From positions 1-64,000 of the forward strand of contig JACCKY010000014.1 in the NCBI GenBank assembly GCA_014236755.1: DNA of 64,000 bases, read 5' to 3'. Both the position numbers and the translations under genes were made by a program. Of this stretch, positions 34,364 through 43,156 are shown piece by piece (position 1 is the first letter of the stretch; every line of letters begins with the position of its first letter). This DNA is from Candidatus Petromonas tenebris. Lineage in GTDB: Bacteria; Bacillota; Clostridia; Peptostreptococcales; Caminicellaceae. The notes beneath the pieces are model-generated. The model did not search any database. It was not told where the DNA came from and worked only from the letters and a program-made list of their open reading frames with translations.

Positions 34364-35170
34364 ATGGAACTAAATCAAAAACTACAAAAGCTTCAAGAGA
34401 TTCTAAAGGAACTAGATAGTGCTGTAGTAGCCTTTTCAGGTGGAGTGGATAGTACATTTCTGTTAAAGGTTGCCCATGATGTATTAGGTGAAAATGTTAT
34501 TGCTGTTACAGCAACTTCATCGACTTATCCCGAAAGAGAATTAAAAGAAGCCATAAAATATGCTAAAGAATTTAAAGTTAGACATGAAATTATAGAGTCA
34601 GAGGAATTAGATATTGATGGATTTGCAAAAAATCCAACAAACAGATGCTATTACTGTAAACATGAATTGTTTTCAAAGTTAAGAGAAGTAGCAAAACAAA
34701 ATAATATTAAATATGTGTTAGATGGTTCCAATTATGACGATATAGGAGATTTTAGACCAGGTATGGAGGCTGCCAAAGAATTAAAAGTAATTAGTCCATT
34801 AAAGGAAGCAAAATTAACTAAGGAAGATATAAGAATGCTATCAAAGAACATGAATGTGCCAACATGGGATAAGCCTGCATTTGCTTGCCTTTCATCGAGA
34901 TTTCCATATGGTCAGGAAATTACAGCTGAAAAATTAAAAATGGTTGAACTAGCTGAGCAATTTTTGCTAGATATGGGCTTTAAACAGGTCAGAGTAAGGC
35001 ATCATGGGGAAATAGCGAGGATAGAAGTTAGTCGCAATGAAAGAGAAAAGTTTTTTGAAGCCGACATTATGGATACCATTGGAGCAGAATTTAAGAAAAT
35101 AGGCTTTACATATGTAACCCTTGACATATTAGGATACAGAACAGGGAGTATGAATGAAGTGTTAAAGTAA
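34364..35170 (+). CDS. larE: LarE, sacrificial sulfur transferase for the nickel pincer cofactor
   Basis: A 268-residue PP-loop ATPase: AFSGGVDSTFLL near residues 28-39, NRCYYCKHELF near 97, and ACLSSRFPYG near 172-181, holding the cysteine equivalent to the sulfur-donating Cys176 of Lactiplantibacillus LarE. It adenylates and thiolates the two carboxylates of the cofactor precursor. I start it at ATG 34364, preceded by GGGGAGGAG; the longer frame from 34334 has no site. The gene ends before a strong terminator, closing the lar unit. Confidence 0.94.
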   Translation: MELNQKLQKLQEILKELDSAVVAFSGGVDSTFLLKVAHDVLGENVIAVTATSSTYPERELKEAIKYAKEFKVRHEIIESEELDIDGFAKNPTNRCYYCKHELFSKLREVAKQNNIKYVLDGSNYDDIGDFRPGMEAAKELKVISPLKEAKLTKEDIRMLSKNMNVPTWDKPAFACLSSRFPYGQEITAEKLKMVELAEQFLLDMGFKQVRVRHHGEIARIEVSRNEREKFFEADIMDTIGAEFKKIGFTYVTLDILGYRTGSMNEVLK

Positions 35171-35203
35171 ATATATACTAACTGTACATTTTTTTATTAC
35201 TTT

Positions 35204-35242
35204 CAACTCTATTTATAATAAATAGAGTTGTTTTATTTTTTT
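35204..35242 (+). terminator. Intrinsic terminator after larE
   Basis: CAACTCTATTTAT and ATAAATAGAGTTG form a 13-base perfect stem, followed by TTTTATTTTTTT. Confidence 0.92.
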
Positions 35243-35382
35243 AGGAGTATTTTTATTCCATTATTATACAGAGGATTAACGGCTTTACAAATAGCAGTAA
35301 TTTAATGTATAATAGTATACGCATATATTATTATCTGGTACTAATAGTAGCACATAATTTATTTGATGGAGGAGATAGAGTT

Positions 35383-35895
35383 ATGGAATTAAGCCAACTT
35401 TTTAAAATCCAAGAGATTATAGAAAATCAAATCAAGAACTTATCGGATATCGATGAAGATATTGTAGGAAAAGAAAATATCTTTGATCTTAAGTTTCTGG
35501 CTCTTCAAGTCAAGACTGGTGAAATTGCCAATCTTACAAAATGTTATAAGTATTATAAGATAAAAGAAAACATATCAAGGGAGAAACTGATAATAAGATA
35601 TATAGATGCAATAAAGTTTTTGCTATCTATAGGAAATACCTATGAGTTCAATATCATAAATAAAGAAGCAATTGATGCAATAGAAAAAAGCGACAATATT
35701 ATAAAATTGTTTTCCAGTATTTTTGACGATATCAGAGATTTAAAGGAAGCTATACTTCAAAAAGATTATATTAATTCCTTATTGATTTACATAAGACTTT
35801 TTGCAAGATATATAAATCTGGGAGAATGTTTAGGGCTTGAATTTGAAGAAATCTACAATTATTACATGAAAAATAACTGCCTCCAGAATTCCTAA
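35383..35895 (+). CDS. Dimeric dUTPase-like protein with altered metal ligands
   Basis: A 170-residue all-alpha protein of the dimeric dUTPase/MazG-like type. ATG 35383 is chosen for its GGAGGAGA site; the frame opens at 35305 without one. The core reads LQVKTGEIANLTKCYKYY and then IIRYIDAIKFLLSIGN, matching family blocks usually written VELGELANE..KFW and EEYVDGLHFILSLG. Two of the four expected acidic metal ligands are replaced by basic residues (E to K in KTGE, E to R in RYID), while the second Glu and the Asp remain. It may therefore have weak or different activity. It stands alone, between two hairpins. Confidence 0.7.
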   Translation: MELSQLFKIQEIIENQIKNLSDIDEDIVGKENIFDLKFLALQVKTGEIANLTKCYKYYKIKENISREKLIIRYIDAIKFLLSIGNTYEFNIINKEAIDAIEKSDNIIKLFSSIFDDIRDLKEAILQKDYINSLLIYIRLFARYINLGECLGLEFEEIYNYYMKNNCLQNS

Positions 35896-35900
35896 CTCTA

Positions 35901-35924
35901 ACTCCCACTTTTAAAAGTGGGAGT
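35901..35924. terminator. Perfect 24-base palindrome after the dUTPase-like gene
   Basis: ACTCCCACTTTTAAAAGTGGGAGT is fully self-complementary. There is no T-tract on the plus side, so its role as terminator is uncertain. Confidence 0.6.
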
Positions 35925-35970
35925 ATTATAATCAGTTGATATGAATAATTATACACAATAAAAATTTATA

Positions 35971-36016
35971 AAAATTTGCAGATAAATAAATTTAGCTGCA
36001 AATTTTTACTTTTTGA
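35971..36016 (+). terminator. Second hairpin with T-rich tail
   Basis: AAAATTTGCAG (35971-35981) pairs with CTGCAAATTTT (35996-36006), followed by TACTTTTTG. Confidence 0.65.
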
Positions 36017-36118
36017 TTAAGAAGTGTTAAAAATGGATACATTACAATCACTTAAATGATGCAAAATAGGAATCTTAGGAAATTAATTCTGAAAATTCAA
36101 TAAAATACCAAAAAAGTC

Positions 36119-36147
36119 TTGAAATTATATTAAAAATTTTATATAAT
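36119..36147 (+). promoter_or_regulatory. Promoter-like sequence far upstream of the GNAT gene
   Basis: TTGAAA (36119-36124) and TATAAT (36142-36147) are 17 bases apart. The GNAT gene starts about 395 bases after the predicted start of transcription, so there is either a long leader or a separate short RNA. Apart from the tandem repeat at 36295-36322 I see no gene in 36017-36548. Confidence 0.5.
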
Positions 36148-36294
36148 AATACTGTAAATATTATACTTGTCTAAAAGTATACTATTATCCTATCTTGATT
36201 CTTGAATTATACTTTTCAATTAAATTACTTTCTATAATTCGAATCAAATTGCCCACTTGGGAAACAAATTTATTATTAAAATTGAATCTACTCA

Positions 36295-36322
36295 CTGTAG
36301 GTGACCTTCTGTAGGTAACCTT
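36295..36322 (+). repeat. Tandem 14-base repeat in a long leader
   Basis: CTGTAGGTGACCTT is followed directly by CTGTAGGTAACCTT. Each unit holds a small dyad (AAGGTNACCTT-like), so it could be a protein-binding site in the gap upstream of the GNAT gene. Confidence 0.6.
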
Positions 36323-36548
36323 GCCAATCTTTAATAGGTATAGGTATCTTTGCTTTATGCTCTTTTTTACTCAGTCCTACTATTCAAATTTAAACTTTAC
36401 TAAAGAAAACAATAATTATTGATATCAAAAATATGAATATTCGGTTTGTGTTTAAATTTATTATGAAAAAATTTTAATAATTAAAATAATCTTTTAAATA
36501 ATAGTCATATTATGTATAAGATACACTAATAGAAAGGAGTGGAAAAAT

Positions 36549-37259
36549 ATGTCAAAAACAATGGAAAGGGGTATCTTAAAGAAGAAAACAAAAGATGGAT
36601 ACGAAAGAAAGCTATACCATATGGAGCTGATTGGAGAAAATTATTTACCAGAGATTATAGAGCTACAGGATGTTGTAGTAAATAACCTTAACATGTCTGA
36701 AATTTTCCAGTCAGATAGCGAGGAGTTTTTCAAATATGAGCTACGAAAGGGAGGCAAAATAATCGGAGTTTTTTCTGAGAAAAAATTGATTGCCTACCGT
36801 TTTATTACTGTCCCTAAAACTGACAGCATGAATTTGGGAATAGATTTAGCACTACCTAAAAAGGAACTTGAAAGAGTAGGACATCTTGAAACAACAATAG
36901 TCCATCCAGATTACAGAGGTAATGGACTTCAAAGAAAAACCCTGTACTATGCCCTAGAGATATTTAATGAGATGAACTGTAACCATATTTGTAGTACTAT
37001 TTCTCCTAAAAACTATCATAGTTTAAGAAATGTAATGTCAGGAGGGCTAGTGATAAAAAAATTGAAGGAGAAATATGGTGGAAAGATGAGATATATTCTG
37101 CATAGAGATCTAAAACAAACTCCTAGAAAAGAATATGATAAAATTATAGATATTGATAATGTGGAGACTGTTAAAAGGGAAAGAATATTAGAACAGGGCT
37201 TTGTTGGATATCAGGCCTTGAAGAAAGCTGAGGGATTTGCGGTAAGATATGGAATGTAA
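36549..37259 (+). CDS. GNAT-family N-acetyltransferase
   Basis: A 236-residue protein with the GNAT fold. The acetyl-CoA motif TTIVHPDYRGNGLQRKTLYYAL is at residues 118-139 with the R/Q-x-x-G-x-G-like DYRGNGLQRK core, and a later ISPKNYHSLRNVMSGG segment near 156-171 matches motif B. The N-terminal 60 residues are unusually basic. The substrate is unknown; it lies next to, but is convergent with, speD, so a polyamine-acetylating role is possible but unproven. GAAAGGAGTG precedes the start. Confidence 0.8.
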   Translation: MSKTMERGILKKKTKDGYERKLYHMELIGENYLPEIIELQDVVVNNLNMSEIFQSDSEEFFKYELRKGGKIIGVFSEKKLIAYRFITVPKTDSMNLGIDLALPKKELERVGHLETTIVHPDYRGNGLQRKTLYYALEIFNEMNCNHICSTISPKNYHSLRNVMSGGLVIKKLKEKYGGKMRYILHRDLKQTPRKEYDKIIDIDNVETVKRERILEQGFVGYQALKKAEGFAVRYGM

Positions 37260-37277
37260 TAAAGAGCATAAAAAATA

Positions 37278-37317
37278 AAAACTACCTTTCCATAATATTA
37301 AGGAACGGTAGTTTTTT
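37278..37317. terminator. Bidirectional terminator between the GNAT gene and speD
   Basis: AAAACTACCTTTCC and GGAACGGTAGTTTTTT form a stem with A-rich left and T-rich right flanks, serving both convergent genes. Confidence 0.85.
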
Positions 37318-37332
37318 AGTTTAAGCTGAACT

Positions 37333-38154
37333 TTAAAGCTTGGGAATGTTTCTACCATAGAAAATTTCAGACATTTCTTTTTTTAGTCTTTGTTTTATTT
37401 TTATCTTTTCTTTAGGCAGAAGTTCTTCTTCTACAGTTCCGAATAAATAGTTGTCCAGATCAAACTCCTTAAGCATCATTTTTGTATGGAATATATTTTC
37501 CTGAAATACATTTACATCAATCATTTGATAAAGTTCCTTAGTTTTTTTAGAAATAAAGTTTTGAATAGAGTTGATTTTATGGTCTATAAAGTGTTTTCTC
37601 CCCTTTGTATTTCGTGTGAATCCTCTAACTCTGTAGTCAATGATTGCAATGTCGGATTCAAAGCTTTCTATAAGATAGTTAAGAGCCCTAAGAGGTGAAA
37701 TCTTGCCACAGGTAGAGACGTCTATATCAGCCCTAAATGTACTTATACCGTCGTCGGGATGACTTTCAGGATAGGTATGGACTGTTATATGACTTTTATC
37801 TAAATGAGCGACTACATTCTTTGGAAGAGGAGTTTCCACTTCTTTTTCACTTTGACCACTTTCTTCAAACAGTTCTATCTGTTCTTCTGATACAAGCATA
37901 GTAACGCTTGCTCCTTGAGGTTCATAGTCTTGTTTTGCAATGTTAAGGATGTTTGCTCCAATCATATTTGCGACGTTAGTCAATATATTAGTAAGCCTTT
38001 CTGCATTATATTGCTCATCGATATATTCAATATATTCCTTACGCATTTCAGGAGTTTTAGCGTAGCATATGTCATAAATATTAAAGCTCAAGGTTTTTGT
38101 CAGATTATTAAATCCATAAAGTTTTAATTTTTTTTCAGCTTTTTCCAGTCCCAT
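37333..38154 (-). CDS. speD: S-adenosylmethionine decarboxylase proenzyme (Escherichia coli-type)
   Basis: A 273-residue protein of the long bacterial SpeD class. The self-cleavage site is K120-S121 in [16 protein letters not shown], which yields the pyruvoyl group from S121. Other class blocks are [18 protein letters not shown] near 138-155 and [18 protein letters not shown] near 177-197. The enzyme makes decarboxylated SAM for spermidine synthesis. No speE is adjacent. The start has AGGAGGCC upstream. Confidence 0.96.
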   Translation of the reverse strand: MGLEKAEKKLKLYGFNNLTKTLSFNIYDICYAKTPEMRKEYIEYIDEQYNAERLTNILTNVANMIGANILNIAKQDYEPQGASVTMLVSEEQIELFEESGQSEKEVETPLPKNVVAHLDKSHITVHTYPESHPDDGISTFRADIDVSTCGKISPLRALNYLIESFESDIAIIDYRVRGFTRNTKGRKHFIDHKINSIQNFISKKTKELYQMIDVNVFQENIFHTKMMLKEFDLDNYLFGTVEEELLPKEKIKIKQRLKKEMSEIFYGRNIPKL

Positions 38155-38275
38155 AATGGCCTCCTTACAAGTATTGACAATTTGAAATAATAAGTACGTT
38201 ATTAAATATTATCCCCTCAACTAACTATTATAAACTTTATACGATGATTTATAAAGCATAAACTTTTATTTAAAT

Positions 38276-38705
38276 TTTTCTTATAGACCTCTACTAAAGT
38301 ATCTATTGCCTAGTTCACTTCTGTGGATGCAGATACCTATTTTTCAGATAGGTTATTCAATTTTTCAACTTCATGACTTATTTTTTTATTTCTTTAGCAA
38401 AATCATAACTTCTACAAGAGTCATGAACAGGAGAGCTGCTTTGGAATCAAGAATGGTACAAGTAGACATGTATCATCGAGTATCTGAACTACCTTACCAC
38501 TGCTTGTAACTTCGATTATTAAGTCTAAATCTTGATAATTTATATCGTCTATTGACTGTGAATAAGGTGTAGATAACTCTTTAGCCAATCAGATTCCTGG
38601 AGTATCGATATTCTTGTCTATCGCAATGTCAATAGAAATATCACCTATACTATCAAAATAGTCAATTAAGCTAGTCTCTCTGGCACCTACAATTGATAAT
38701 TTCAT
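38276..38705 (-). pseudogene. Decayed signalling protein with NAD-binding-like N-terminus
   Basis: From an ATG at 38705 leftwards the minus strand encodes MKLSIVGARETSLIDYF, then IDIAIDKNIDTPGI, a TGA stop, LAKELSTPYSQSIDDI and YQDLDLIIEVTSSGKVVQIL. This looks like the Rossmann-type N-terminus found on some clostridial sensor proteins. Downstream, fragments in shifted frames (DSKAALLFMTLVE, then HEVEKLNNLSEK) suggest the linker and coiled-coil region of a kinase or chemoreceptor. Several stops and frameshifts show it is inactive. The rest of 38155-38953 holds only AT-rich sequence and the speD promoter region. Confidence 0.6.
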
Positions 38706-38953
38706 TAAAAAACCCCTTGTTTAAATCAGATTCAAGGGCTGCTAGCAGCGTAAAATTGCATAAACACAGAATAAATGTAATTTGATTATAAAATGTTTGT
38801 CAATACAAAAGTGAATAGGCTAGCGTCTAGATTTGTAAGATGTTGAAAGGCATCTATTATTTTTAAATATTAGAATAAATATATTAGATATTCTAAGAAA
38901 AATGAAGGATAATAGAGTAAAATGATAAAAAAATAGAAAGAGGAGAGAAAATC

Positions 38954-39847
38954 ATGAACGAAAGAAAATTGAGAATATTTTATGAAGTAGCAGTAAAACT
39001 TAATATGACAGAAGTAGCAAAAAAACTGTACATTAGCCAGCCCGCCGTTAGCCAAACCATAAAAGAAATTGAAGAAGAATTCGGTGTAAAGTTTTTTGAC
39101 AGGATAGGCAGAAAACTTTACCTAACCTATGAAGGAAAAGTATTTTTAAACTATGTGAGGCGAATATTGAATTTGTACGATGAATGCTCAAAAACAATTA
39201 AAGACATTAAAGGACTTAAAAAAGGCAAACTTAAAATAGGAGCAAGTACAACTATTGGCATATATATACTTACAGATATAATAGGAAAGTTCACCAAAAA
39301 ACATAAAGAAGTAGATACTTCTATTACAATTGAAAATACTAAAATTATCACAGATATGATTTTGGAAAACAAAATAGATTTTGCTTTTGTAGAAGGCCCG
39401 GTTTACTCAGATGAAATAATAGTAGAAAAATTTTGTAATGATGAGCTAGTTTTTATAACCCCTCCTGACCATCCCTGGTCAAAACTAAAAAGTATAGATA
39501 TGAAAAAAATAGCAGAAGAAAAAATAATAATGAGAGAACAGGGCAGTGGTACAAGAGAAATTGTAGAAAATGTTTTAAATACTAATGGTATTCATTATAA
39601 AGTAGATTTTGAACTGGGTAATATAGAAGCTATTAAGAAAGCCGTTGAAGCTGGTCTTGGAATTTCATGTATATCCAAAAGGTGCATAAAAAAGGAAGTG
39701 GAAGACGGAAGACTTGCAGTTATACGACTAAAAAGAATTAGGATAATTAGAAAACTTAACCTTATATATCATAAAGATAAGTATTTATCTAATCTTTTTA
39801 ATGAATTTATTAATTTTGCAAAAAAAGAAACTGTTGCAATCGACTGA
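38954..39847 (+). CDS. LysR-family transcriptional regulator
   Basis: A 297-residue LysR regulator: the winged helix in residues 1-60 (MTEVAKKLYISQPAVSQTIKEIEEEFG) and a periplasmic-binding-like effector domain with GKLKIGASTTIGIYILTDII near 90. It precedes a YeiH-type transporter gene by 177 bases. In that gap lies a perfect TTATAAGT-TAAT-ACTTATAA dyad, a good LysR site. This arrangement resembles CysL/YeiE-YeiH pairs, so I infer it controls the transporter. Confidence 0.93.
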   Translation: MNERKLRIFYEVAVKLNMTEVAKKLYISQPAVSQTIKEIEEEFGVKFFDRIGRKLYLTYEGKVFLNYVRRILNLYDECSKTIKDIKGLKKGKLKIGASTTIGIYILTDIIGKFTKKHKEVDTSITIENTKIITDMILENKIDFAFVEGPVYSDEIIVEKFCNDELVFITPPDHPWSKLKSIDMKKIAEEKIIMREQGSGTREIVENVLNTNGIHYKVDFELGNIEAIKKAVEAGLGISCISKRCIKKEVEDGRLAVIRLKRIRIIRKLNLIYHKDKYLSNLFNEFINFAKKETVAID

Positions 39848-39915
39848 TTTTAACTAATGTTCAATTTACGAATTTCTTAACTGTAAATATCCTGTTAAAG
39901 TTAATATTGCTTTTA

Positions 39916-39935
39916 TTATAAGTTAATACTTATAA
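39916..39935. promoter_or_regulatory. Candidate LysR operator upstream of the YeiH-like gene
   Basis: TTATAAGTTAATACTTATAA is a perfect 8-4-8 inverted repeat fitting the T-N11-A pattern of LysR sites, located about 90 bases before the transporter start. Confidence 0.55.
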
Positions 39936-40024
39936 TTTATATATGATAATATTATTTTACTTAGACAATAAATGCCTGTAAAATATGAATTGTACTACGA
40001 AATTTATATCTAGGAGGGCATTTT

Positions 40025-41023
40025 ATGATTGTTAAAAAGTATTTAAACGGAGTATTGGTTGTAGGAATAATTACAATTTCATCATTTCTTATTCAAGAAA
40101 TTTCTTTTATAGAGAGGTTAAATTTAAGTTCCCTTATTATCGCCATATTACTTGGTGCATTAGTTAAAAATACCATAGGCATTAATGAAAGCATGAAACT
40201 TGGAATCAAGTTCTGTGCTAAAAAAGTTTTAAAACTGGCAATTATATTTTTAGGATTTAAATTGAGCATTTCTCAAATTACAAAAATAGGACCTAAGGCC
40301 ATTATACTAATATTCATTGTTTGTACTATTACAATGATTTTCACAAAATATCTGGGTAAAAAATTTAAAATACCTGAAAAACGTTCAATCTTAATAGGAA
40401 GTGGGATATCTATATGTGGAGCTTCTGCAGTAGCTGCAGTAAATGCAGTTACAAAGTCCGATGAAAAAGATGCAGCCTTTGCGATAGGCATTGTTACAGT
40501 TTTTGGCACTATATTTATGTTCGTATATCCTATAATATTTAAAATTTTAGATTTGAGTACATCTTTCTATACATTATGGGCAGGAAGCTCTATACATGAA
40601 GTGGCACAGGTTGTTGCTGCAGGATTTGCCGTATCTAATGATGCTGGAACTTATTCCACTTTAGTAAAACTAACAAGGGTTTTATATATAATCCCTGCTA
40701 CAATTTATCTAAGTATAAAGTATATGAAAGAAAGTAACAGTGAAAAATTCAGTCTTAAAAATATATCAGTACCTTGGTTCGTATTTATGTTTTTAGCAGT
40801 AGTAATTATTAATTCATTTATTTCTATTCCATCTAATGTATTAACAGAGCTAATTAATTTAGATAATTACCTGATGACAGCTGCAATGGCTGGACTAGGT
40901 CTTGAACTTAGTATAAGTGATATGAAAAAAGTTGGAATTAAGCCTTTATATCTTGGAGCAATTGCCTCTTTATTTATATCGATATTTAGTGCTGTAGTTA
41001 TAAAATTAATTGGTCTAGCATAA
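40025..41023 (+). CDS. YeiH-family putative sulfate/sulfite exporter (UPF0324)
   Basis: A 332-residue membrane protein with about 10 hydrophobic segments. Family blocks are LGALVKNTIGIN near 43, ISICGASAVAAVNAV near 129-143 and GSSIHEVAQVVAAGFAVS near 191-208. Members are linked to sulfite or taurine-derived sulfur export, always under a LysR regulator as here. Preceded by AGGAGGGC. A terminator overlaps its stop codon. Confidence 0.88.
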   Translation: MIVKKYLNGVLVVGIITISSFLIQEISFIERLNLSSLIIAILLGALVKNTIGINESMKLGIKFCAKKVLKLAIIFLGFKLSISQITKIGPKAIILIFIVCTITMIFTKYLGKKFKIPEKRSILIGSGISICGASAVAAVNAVTKSDEKDAAFAIGIVTVFGTIFMFVYPIIFKILDLSTSFYTLWAGSSIHEVAQVVAAGFAVSNDAGTYSTLVKLTRVLYIIPATIYLSIKYMKESNSEKFSLKNISVPWFVFMFLAVVIINSFISIPSNVLTELINLDNYLMTAAMAGLGLELSISDMKKVGIKPLYLGAIASLFISIFSAVVIKLIGLA

Positions 41024-41053
41024 AAAATAGCGGATTTTATCCGCTATTTTTTA
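41022..41053 (+). terminator. Intrinsic terminator after the YeiH-like gene
   Basis: AAAAAATAGCGG pairs with CCGCTATTTTTT; the stop codon is inside the left arm. Confidence 0.9.
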
Positions 41054-41120
41054 TATTCTTTATAATTTATTAACGAAACTACTATACCTGAAAATATTTG
41101 CATATTAGCCTTCTCATCTT

Positions 41121-42938
41121 TTAAAGCTTTAATAAAAGTTCTGCACCCTCTCTTATAGCTTCTACAGCTGATGCTACCTCTTTACAATCACCAATAAAAA
41201 GATATCTGTCATTACCTATTAACTTTTTAAATGTATCATCAGGTTTATTCCCTACAGCTATAACTATATCATCAAATTCCTGTATCTTTTCAATTCCGTC
41301 TAAATCATATGACAATTTTTTATCAGATATATGATTTATTTTGGCTTTTGTAATTATATTTACATTAAATTTTTTAAGTCTATTTATGATTAATTTTTTT
41401 ATCATTGGAAATATCCCATCTCCTAATTCATCTTTTGCTTCCAATATCGTTATATTCTTACCTTTTTGGGCAAGGAATTCTGCTGTTTCAAGTCCTGTTA
41501 AACCGCCACCAATCACTATAATATCTTGACCTTGCGGCAACTTACCTGCTAAAACATCAATGGCCCAATAAAAAGCACCCATATTTACATTAAGATTTAT
41601 AGGAACAGACCCTGTTGCAATTACAACTTTATCATGGGGTAAATCTTTTATTTCTTCAATAGTCATTTTCCTGTTTAAATGAATATTAACATTATATTTC
41701 TTCAAATCCCTTTCCAAATATTTTACAACTCTGCCTATTTCTTCTTTATGTGGTGGTATTTTGGCTACATTTAACTGACCGCCAAGTTTATCTTCTTTTT
41801 CAAATAATTCAACCTTATGACCCTTTTTTGCTAGATATTTAGATGCAGACATACCTGCAGGTCCACCGCCTATTACAGCTATATTCAAAGACTTGTCAGT
41901 TTTGACCTGGAATTCTAATTCTCTGCCAACTTCAGGGTTCATCAAACATGAAACTGGTAAACCTTTTAAAATATATGCTAAACATGCTTGATTGCAATGT
42001 ATACAATACCTTATGTCTTCACTGTTACCTTCTTTAAGTTTAGCAATGCAATCAGGATCTCCTATTAAACCTCTTGCAATTCCAATAAAATCAGCTACAT
42101 TGTCCTTTAGTATTTTTTCCCAATCGTTAGCATAGCCAAGTTTATTTGCAGCTATTATTGGTATATTAACATTATCTTTTATTGTCTTTATAAGTTCTGA
42201 TAAAGGCTTATCATCTAGTCCCATAGGTGATATATGGTATTCTGCTGTTGCCCCAATTCCTGCTGAAATATTAAGCCCATCAGCACCATTTTCCTCAAGC
42301 ATTTTTGATAACTTTATACTTTCTTCAATATTAAAGCCGTCAGAAGTAAAATCACTGGCATTGATCCTACAAATAACTGTTATATCAGGAACAAAGTTTT
42401 TAACTTTCCGTAATATTTCCAGAGCAAATTTAGCTCTTCCTTCAAGGGATCCACCGTATTCATCTGTTCTTTTATTTATATCAGGTGATAAAAATTGATT
42501 TACAAACCAGCCATGGGCAAAATGAAGTTCTACAAGGTCAAAACCTGCTTTTTTTGCCCTTAATGTAGCGTTTGCGAAATCTTCAATAAATCCTTCTATC
42601 TCATCCTTAGTAAAATCGACAGGTTTATATTTGGGATTGTGCATAGCAAGTTGTATTCCCACTTTCGCTCCGTTTTTTTGTAACAAATAGGACAATTTCT
42701 TAAGACCATCTATCTTGTTATCATCATCTATACCGAGCTGATTTACGAAAAATTTACCAAATTTATTTACATAACTTGCTTCTACAATAACCAATGAAAC
42801 ATCTTTTGACCTTCTATCATAATATTTCATTTCTCTATTACTAACAAATCCGTCTTGGGCTAAATTTGTAACCGTTGGTAACATTACAAATCTATTTTTT
42901 AATTGAAGACTCCCTATTTTTCCATTACTAAATAGCAT
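41121..42938 (-). CDS. NADH:flavin oxidoreductase, 2,4-dienoyl-CoA reductase (FadH)/old-yellow-enzyme family
   Basis: A 605-residue protein. Residues 1-330 form the FMN TIM barrel (HFAHGWFVNQFLSPDINKRTDEYGG near 144-168). CIHCNQACLAYILKG and SCLMNP near 312-335 hold the [4Fe-4S] cysteines. Residues 350-605 carry FAD and NAD(P) binding folds (GGGPAGMSASKYLAKKG near 357 and GGGLTGLETAEFLAQKG near 475). Such enzymes reduce activated C=C bonds in enoates or dienoyl-CoA. It is monocistronic, with its own start after GGGAGAG. The physiological substrate is unknown; it is not in the lar operon. Confidence 0.9.
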   Translation of the reverse strand: MLFSNGKIGSLQLKNRFVMLPTVTNLAQDGFVSNREMKYYDRRSKDVSLVIVEASYVNKFGKFFVNQLGIDDDNKIDGLKKLSYLLQKNGAKVGIQLAMHNPKYKPVDFTKDEIEGFIEDFANATLRAKKAGFDLVELHFAHGWFVNQFLSPDINKRTDEYGGSLEGRAKFALEILRKVKNFVPDITVICRINASDFTSDGFNIEESIKLSKMLEENGADGLNISAGIGATAEYHISPMGLDDKPLSELIKTIKDNVNIPIIAANKLGYANDWEKILKDNVADFIGIARGLIGDPDCIAKLKEGNSEDIRYCIHCNQACLAYILKGLPVSCLMNPEVGRELEFQVKTDKSLNIAVIGGGPAGMSASKYLAKKGHKVELFEKEDKLGGQLNVAKIPPHKEEIGRVVKYLERDLKKYNVNIHLNRKMTIEEIKDLPHDKVVIATGSVPINLNVNMGAFYWAIDVLAGKLPQGQDIIVIGGGLTGLETAEFLAQKGKNITILEAKDELGDGIFPMIKKLIINRLKKFNVNIITKAKINHISDKKLSYDLDGIEKIQEFDDIVIAVGNKPDDTFKKLIGNDRYLFIGDCKEVASAVEAIREGAELLLKL

Positions 42939-43083
42939 TCATATCTCTCCCTTCTATATAACATTTTAAAACTTATTGTTATATTAGTAAAATAATACAG
43001 TATTATAATATATATAAGTAAATATTTATATATATTATAATACTGTCCTTTATTTTTGCTGGGCACGCTCCTAAGCAATAAAA

Positions 43084-43123
43084 AGAGCCATACAGCACAT
43101 TTAAATAATACTGTATAGCTCAT
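43084..43123. terminator. Terminator downstream of the alcohol dehydrogenase gene
   Basis: GAGCCATACAG and CTGTATAGCTC form an imperfect stem with an A-tract to the left and a T-tract to the right, so it can stop transcription in both directions; the dehydrogenase gene reads into it from the right. Confidence 0.8.
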
Positions 43124-43156
43124 TTTTATATAACTATATTCAATTCATGAATCAAA

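Noticed and set aside
36179-36370. A known riboswitch class (M-box, yybP, cyclic-di-GMP) in the leader upstream of the GNAT gene
   Set aside because: None of the consensus cores I remember fits either strand; only a tandem repeat is certain.
38306-38509. A 67-codon plus-strand frame as a gene
   Set aside because: It has no ribosome binding site and lies over a minus-strand gene remnant with recognisable protein sequence.
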